Positions 13,910 to 16,898 of a stretch of DNA of 16,898 nt are shown one piece after another. The translations under genes and the position numbers were made by a program. Numbering within the stretch: the stretch's first letter is position 1; every line of letters starts with the position of its first letter. The notes beneath the pieces were generated by a model, which was not told the origin of the DNA, did no database searches, and saw only the letters and a list, made by a program, of their open reading frames with translations. Source of the DNA: Pelosinus fermentans (GTDB lineage: Bacteria > Bacillota > Negativicutes > DSM-13327); the NCBI GenBank assembly GCA_002434245.1, contig DJJR01000060.1, positions 1-16,898 on the forward strand. The letters run 5' to 3'.

Positions 13910-16252
13910 CTATTCTGAATCTGTATTACTAGATTGAGCCGCATCATTAAAATATCGTTCACATACCTGATCATAAGTCATGGTAATATCCCGAGGTTTG
14001 CTTCCCATATTCGGACCAATAATTTTCATTTCTTCCATAGTATCAATTAAGCGAGATGCTCTTGTATAGCCAATCCTGAATTTTCTTTGCAGCATGGATG
14101 CTGATGCCTGATTCAGTTCCATAATAATGCGCACAGCTTCTTCAAATAATTCATCTTCAAAAAGATTGGATCCGCTCTCTTCTTTCTTTAAATTTTCACA
14201 AGCAGTAATTCCTTCCATATATTCCGGAGGCTCTATCTGCTTCTTGATATATTCTGTAAGTTCCTCCACTTCACTATCAGCAATAAACGCACCTTGTACT
14301 CTAAGAGGCTTAGACATGCCGATAGGATAAAACAGCATATCCCCTTTGCCTAGCAACTTCTCTGCTCCTGCCATATCCAATATGGTTCGGGAATCAATTT
14401 GGGATGATACAGCAAAAGCAATTCTAGATGGTACATTCGCTTTGATTAATCCCGTAATTACATCTACAGAGGGTCTCTGTGTCGCTAATACCATGTGAAT
14501 ACCAGCTGCCCGAGCTTTTTGCGCTAAGCGGATTATCGCATCCTCTACATCAACTGGCGAAACCATCATCAAATCTGCCAACTCATCAATAATAATCAAG
14601 ATATAAGGGATTTTTTCACCACTAGAACCCTCGCCAACCGGGAAGCTATCAATTAAATCATTATATCTCCCGATGTCCCGCACTCCCGCAGCAGCAAACA
14701 TTTCATAACGCCGCTCCATTTCTTGCACTGCCCAGCGCAAGGCGGATGCGGCCTTTTGTGCATCTGTGACTACAGGTGTTAATAAATGAGGCAAACCATT
14801 ATAATTCGTCAATTCAACCACTTTAGGGTCAATTAAAATCAAGCGTACTTCCTGGGGAGTTGCTTTAAACAATATACTGGTTAACAATGTGTTGATACAC
14901 ACACTCTTACCAGATCCTGTTGAACCCGCCACTAATAAATGAGGCATTTTCCCCAAATCAGCTGTCACAGTCTGGCCTGCGATATCTTTGCCTAAAGCCA
15001 CAACTAATTTTGAGGCTGCTTTCAAAAATTCATTACTTTCTAACACATCCCGCAAAGGAACACTTGCTAGAACTTTATTAGGGACTTCAATACCAATGGC
15101 TGCCTTACCTGGAATTGGCGCTTCAATACGCACTCCCGATGCAGCAAGGCTCAAAGCAATATCATCGGCTAAATTAACAATCTTACTTACTTTTACACCA
15201 GGAGCAGGTTCCAATTCATAGCGGGTTACAGTAGGTCCTTGGCTAATATGGATCATTTTCGCTTTAACATTAAAACTTTCCAGAGTGCTCTCAAGTATTT
15301 TAGCATTATTGGCTACTTCTTTGGCTCGTTTACTATCCCCTTGATTCGTAGATTTTTGTAATATTGATAGTGGCGGCAATACATACCCTGCAACAAAGGT
15401 ACTCTCTGGTTCTAGAATCGAATGATTATCCTCTATTTTCCCCTTATTATGTTGTTTATGTTTTATTTCAGCAACATTATCTCGTACCTTCGAAGCTGGC
15501 TCTTCTCTTCTTGCCTTGTAGCTGGCTTCTTCTGCTTCTTGATGAGCAGCCTGTTCTAATAAACTGTCAATTAAAGGTCTTCCAGTAATCGCTGCTATCT
15601 CTTCATCCAACTCTTCTTGTTCGTCTTTATTATTTTTTCTTAAAAATTGTCTATCCTTCTCTTGATTATAAAAGCTGCCGACTTTTTCAATTTGTTCATA
15701 TGCAGTAGTCAATCCCTGCTGCGTTCTTTCTTTAGCCGCTAGATAGGTTTGATATAATGACCAAGTTGTAGCAATTAAAATACCACATAAACATGAAGCA
15801 ATTAATATAATAAAAGCACCATAAAATCCAAAAAATTTACGCAGTATAAATAATATCATACCACCAATCAAGCCGCCTCCACTGGCTAAACTTTCTGGAA
15901 GTATTTCTTTATTTTCCAAAATTAAAAAATGATGGGTTAATGCTAACAATGATATATAAAGCAGAGCTAGTCCCCAAAAACGGATACTATACACAATACC
16001 TTGATCCTTCTTGATATAAAAGCCACCAATGATGATCATTAATAAAGGAATAACAAAGGCTCCTAATCCAAAAGAATATTTTAAAAACTTAGATAGATAT
16101 AACCCAATGGAACCAGTATTAAAATCTAGTAAACTAATAATTGAAATAATCCCTGCTGCCAAAAGAAAGATTCCCAATATCTCAGAGCGGAGCCTTGGAT
16201 TAACAATACTTTGATTATTATCTTCGATATCGCTTGTATGACGTTTAGACAA
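13910..16252 (-). CDS. ftsK: FtsK/SpoIIIE-family DNA translocase
   Basis: The 780-residue protein pumps chromosomal DNA through the division or sporulation septum. The N-terminal region has about four membrane segments (residues 25-170), then a charged linker at about 175-300. The RecA-like motor follows, with Walker A GSTGSGKS (Lys449) and Walker B IIIIDELADLMM (Asp556-Glu557). A C-terminal winged-helix gamma domain at about 705-765 (VRIIMELNQASASMLQRKFRIGYTRAS in part) reads DNA polarity sequences. The length is close to Bacillus SpoIIIE (787) and far shorter than E. coli FtsK (about 1300), which has a long linker. The start is TTG with AGGTGG six bases upstream; no in-frame ATG lies nearby. 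corA follows within a few bases. Whether it serves vegetative division, sporulation or both cannot be told from the sequence. Confidence 0.96.
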   Translation of the reverse strand: MSKRHTSDIEDNNQSIVNPRLRSEILGIFLLAAGIISIISLLDFNTGSIGLYLSKFLKYSFGLGAFVIPLLMIIIGGFYIKKDQGIVYSIRFWGLALLYISLLALTHHFLILENKEILPESLASGGGLIGGMILFILRKFFGFYGAFIILIASCLCGILIATTWSLYQTYLAAKERTQQGLTTAYEQIEKVGSFYNQEKDRQFLRKNNKDEQEELDEEIAAITGRPLIDSLLEQAAHQEAEEASYKARREEPASKVRDNVAEIKHKQHNKGKIEDNHSILEPESTFVAGYVLPPLSILQKSTNQGDSKRAKEVANNAKILESTLESFNVKAKMIHISQGPTVTRYELEPAPGVKVSKIVNLADDIALSLAASGVRIEAPIPGKAAIGIEVPNKVLASVPLRDVLESNEFLKAASKLVVALGKDIAGQTVTADLGKMPHLLVAGSTGSGKSVCINTLLTSILFKATPQEVRLILIDPKVVELTNYNGLPHLLTPVVTDAQKAASALRWAVQEMERRYEMFAAAGVRDIGRYNDLIDSFPVGEGSSGEKIPYILIIIDELADLMMVSPVDVEDAIIRLAQKARAAGIHMVLATQRPSVDVITGLIKANVPSRIAFAVSSQIDSRTILDMAGAEKLLGKGDMLFYPIGMSKPLRVQGAFIADSEVEELTEYIKKQIEPPEYMEGITACENLKKEESGSNLFEDELFEEAVRIIMELNQASASMLQRKFRIGYTRASRLIDTMEEMKIIGPNMGSKPRDITMTYDQVCERYFNDAAQSSNTDSE

Positions 16253-16290
16253 TGTTTACCACCTAATTCTTTTTTTATTTATTCTCGTTG

Positions 16291-16319
16291 TATTATACCA
16301 TTCCTACGTGGAAATCCAC
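16291..16319 (-). promoter_or_regulatory. Extended -10 promoter of ftsK with an overlapping inverted repeat
   Basis: The minus strand reads ATGGTATAATA at 16291-16301, about 40 bases before the TTG start. Immediately upstream, at 16308-16319, GTGGAAATCCAC is an inverted repeat lying where the -35 would be, which would suit a repressor site. On the plus strand it is followed by AATTTTTT and could form a short, weak terminator hairpin. Confidence 0.5.
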
Positions 16320-16439
16320 AATTTTTTCAGGAACATATGTTTGTTTTTATTCTATATTTGTCTTTAACGAAACATTTCTGGTTTATTTTAACTCTATATA
16401 CTATAATTAAAATTCAATCTATTATCAATGGAGGTCTTT

Positions 16440-16889
16440 ATGAATACCCATTTTATTCTACGTGCTACTATGATTGCCGCTTTATATATAAGCATTACCT
16501 ATGCACTAGCACCTATTTCTTATGGCCCTTTACAATTTCGGCTTAGTGAAGCGTTAACTGTACTGCCCATTCTTTACCCTGAAGCGATCTACGGTTTATT
16601 TATCGGCACTTTAATTGCTAATATCTTTGGTGGGCTGGGTGTTTGGGATATATTTGGCGGTAGTCTGGCCACACTCATTGCAGCTTGGCTTACCTATCGA
16701 TTTAGAAGTACGATCTGGGCATATGTATCTCCAATTATCATCAATGCATTTATTGTTGGCGGCTATCTTTCTATATTATATGCTATGCCCTTCTGGTTTA
16801 CAATATTATCCATTGGATTTAGTGAAGCAATTATTGTATTTGCCATCGGTTATCCTCTTATCGTTGTACTAAAAAAGTATAAATTATAA
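16440..16889 (+). CDS. queT: QueT-family queuosine-precursor transporter (ECF substrate-binding S component)
   Basis: The 149-residue protein is very hydrophobic, with about five or six membrane segments. It carries the family's near-N-terminal stretch ALAPISYGPLQFRLSEALTVLP followed by NIFGGLGVWDIFGGSLATL. QueT proteins are substrate-specific S components of energy-coupling-factor transporters that take up a queuosine precursor for tRNA modification; the shared ATPase and T subunit are encoded elsewhere. The frame extends up to ATG 16428, but GGAGG (16430-16434) lies inside that extension and five bases before ATG 16440, which is therefore the start. TATAAT at 16402-16407 is a possible -10 without a clear -35. 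I looked for a preQ1 riboswitch in the leader and did not find one. The gene ends nine bases before the window edge. Confidence 0.88.
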   Translation: MNTHFILRATMIAALYISITYALAPISYGPLQFRLSEALTVLPILYPEAIYGLFIGTLIANIFGGLGVWDIFGGSLATLIAAWLTYRFRSTIWAYVSPIIINAFIVGGYLSILYAMPFWFTILSIGFSEAIIVFAIGYPLIVVLKKYKL

Positions 16890-16898
16890 TATGCATAA

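Noticed and set aside
1..16898. Mobile elements, prophage, CRISPR array, toxin-antitoxin or defence genes
   Set aside because: I looked on both strands and found no transposase, integrase, repeat-spacer array or paired small genes. Apart from one intergenic palindrome, the window is ordinary chromosome.

Overview
The window reads as chromosomal DNA from an AT-rich, spore-forming Firmicute. The best guess is a diderm Negativicutes such as a Pelosinus- or Sporomusa-like organism, but the genus is a guess from protein style, not a proven match. The evidence is a YtaF-type sporulation membrane protein, a SpoIIIE-length FtsK translocase, an orphan PAS kinase of the sporulation-kinase type, frequent TTG/GTG starts and strong AGGAGG-type ribosome sites. 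I see no phage genes, transposase, CRISPR array or integration signature. Most of the window is core genome plus one sugar-phosphate-type sensing and uptake locus.

Layout. Positions 1-151 hold, on the minus strand, two tandem strong promoters and a boxA-like leader that run off the left edge, almost certainly into an rRNA operon. Positions 399-5028 (plus) hold a PhnD-like extracytoplasmic binding lipoprotein, a NarL-family histidine kinase (overlapping it by 4 bases), a NarL/LuxR response regulator and, after a terminator and a separate promoter region, an organophosphate:phosphate antiporter (OPA) of the major facilitator superfamily. A bidirectional terminator separates this from gyrA (minus). 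Divergent from gyrA are ytaF and a soluble PAS-PAS histidine kinase (plus). The kinase meets a TSUP/TauE-SafE permease (minus) tail to tail, with the stop codons overlapping. Next come a palindromic intergenic repeat, ppiB cyclophilin (minus), a divergent LysR regulator (plus), then corA and ftsK/spoIIIE as a coupled minus-strand pair, and finally a divergent queT-type transporter at the right edge.

How genes work together. The PhnD-like protein, kinase and regulator form a three-component sensor whose obvious target is the OPA transporter next door. This resembles S. aureus HptA-HptS-HptR/UhpT and Salmonella PgtC-PgtB-PgtA/PgtP in logic. The regulator, however, is of the NarL/UhpA class and the transporter looks more like UhpC/GlpT than UhpT, so the ligand is open. 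This locus is the best candidate for a little-described system. The other genes appear to be independently transcribed housekeeping or single-gene units. Six promoters that can be read in the window share an extended -10 of the form ATG-N-TATA(A/C)T. All five minus-strand genes appear to use TTG or GTG starts, while all eight plus-strand genes use ATG.
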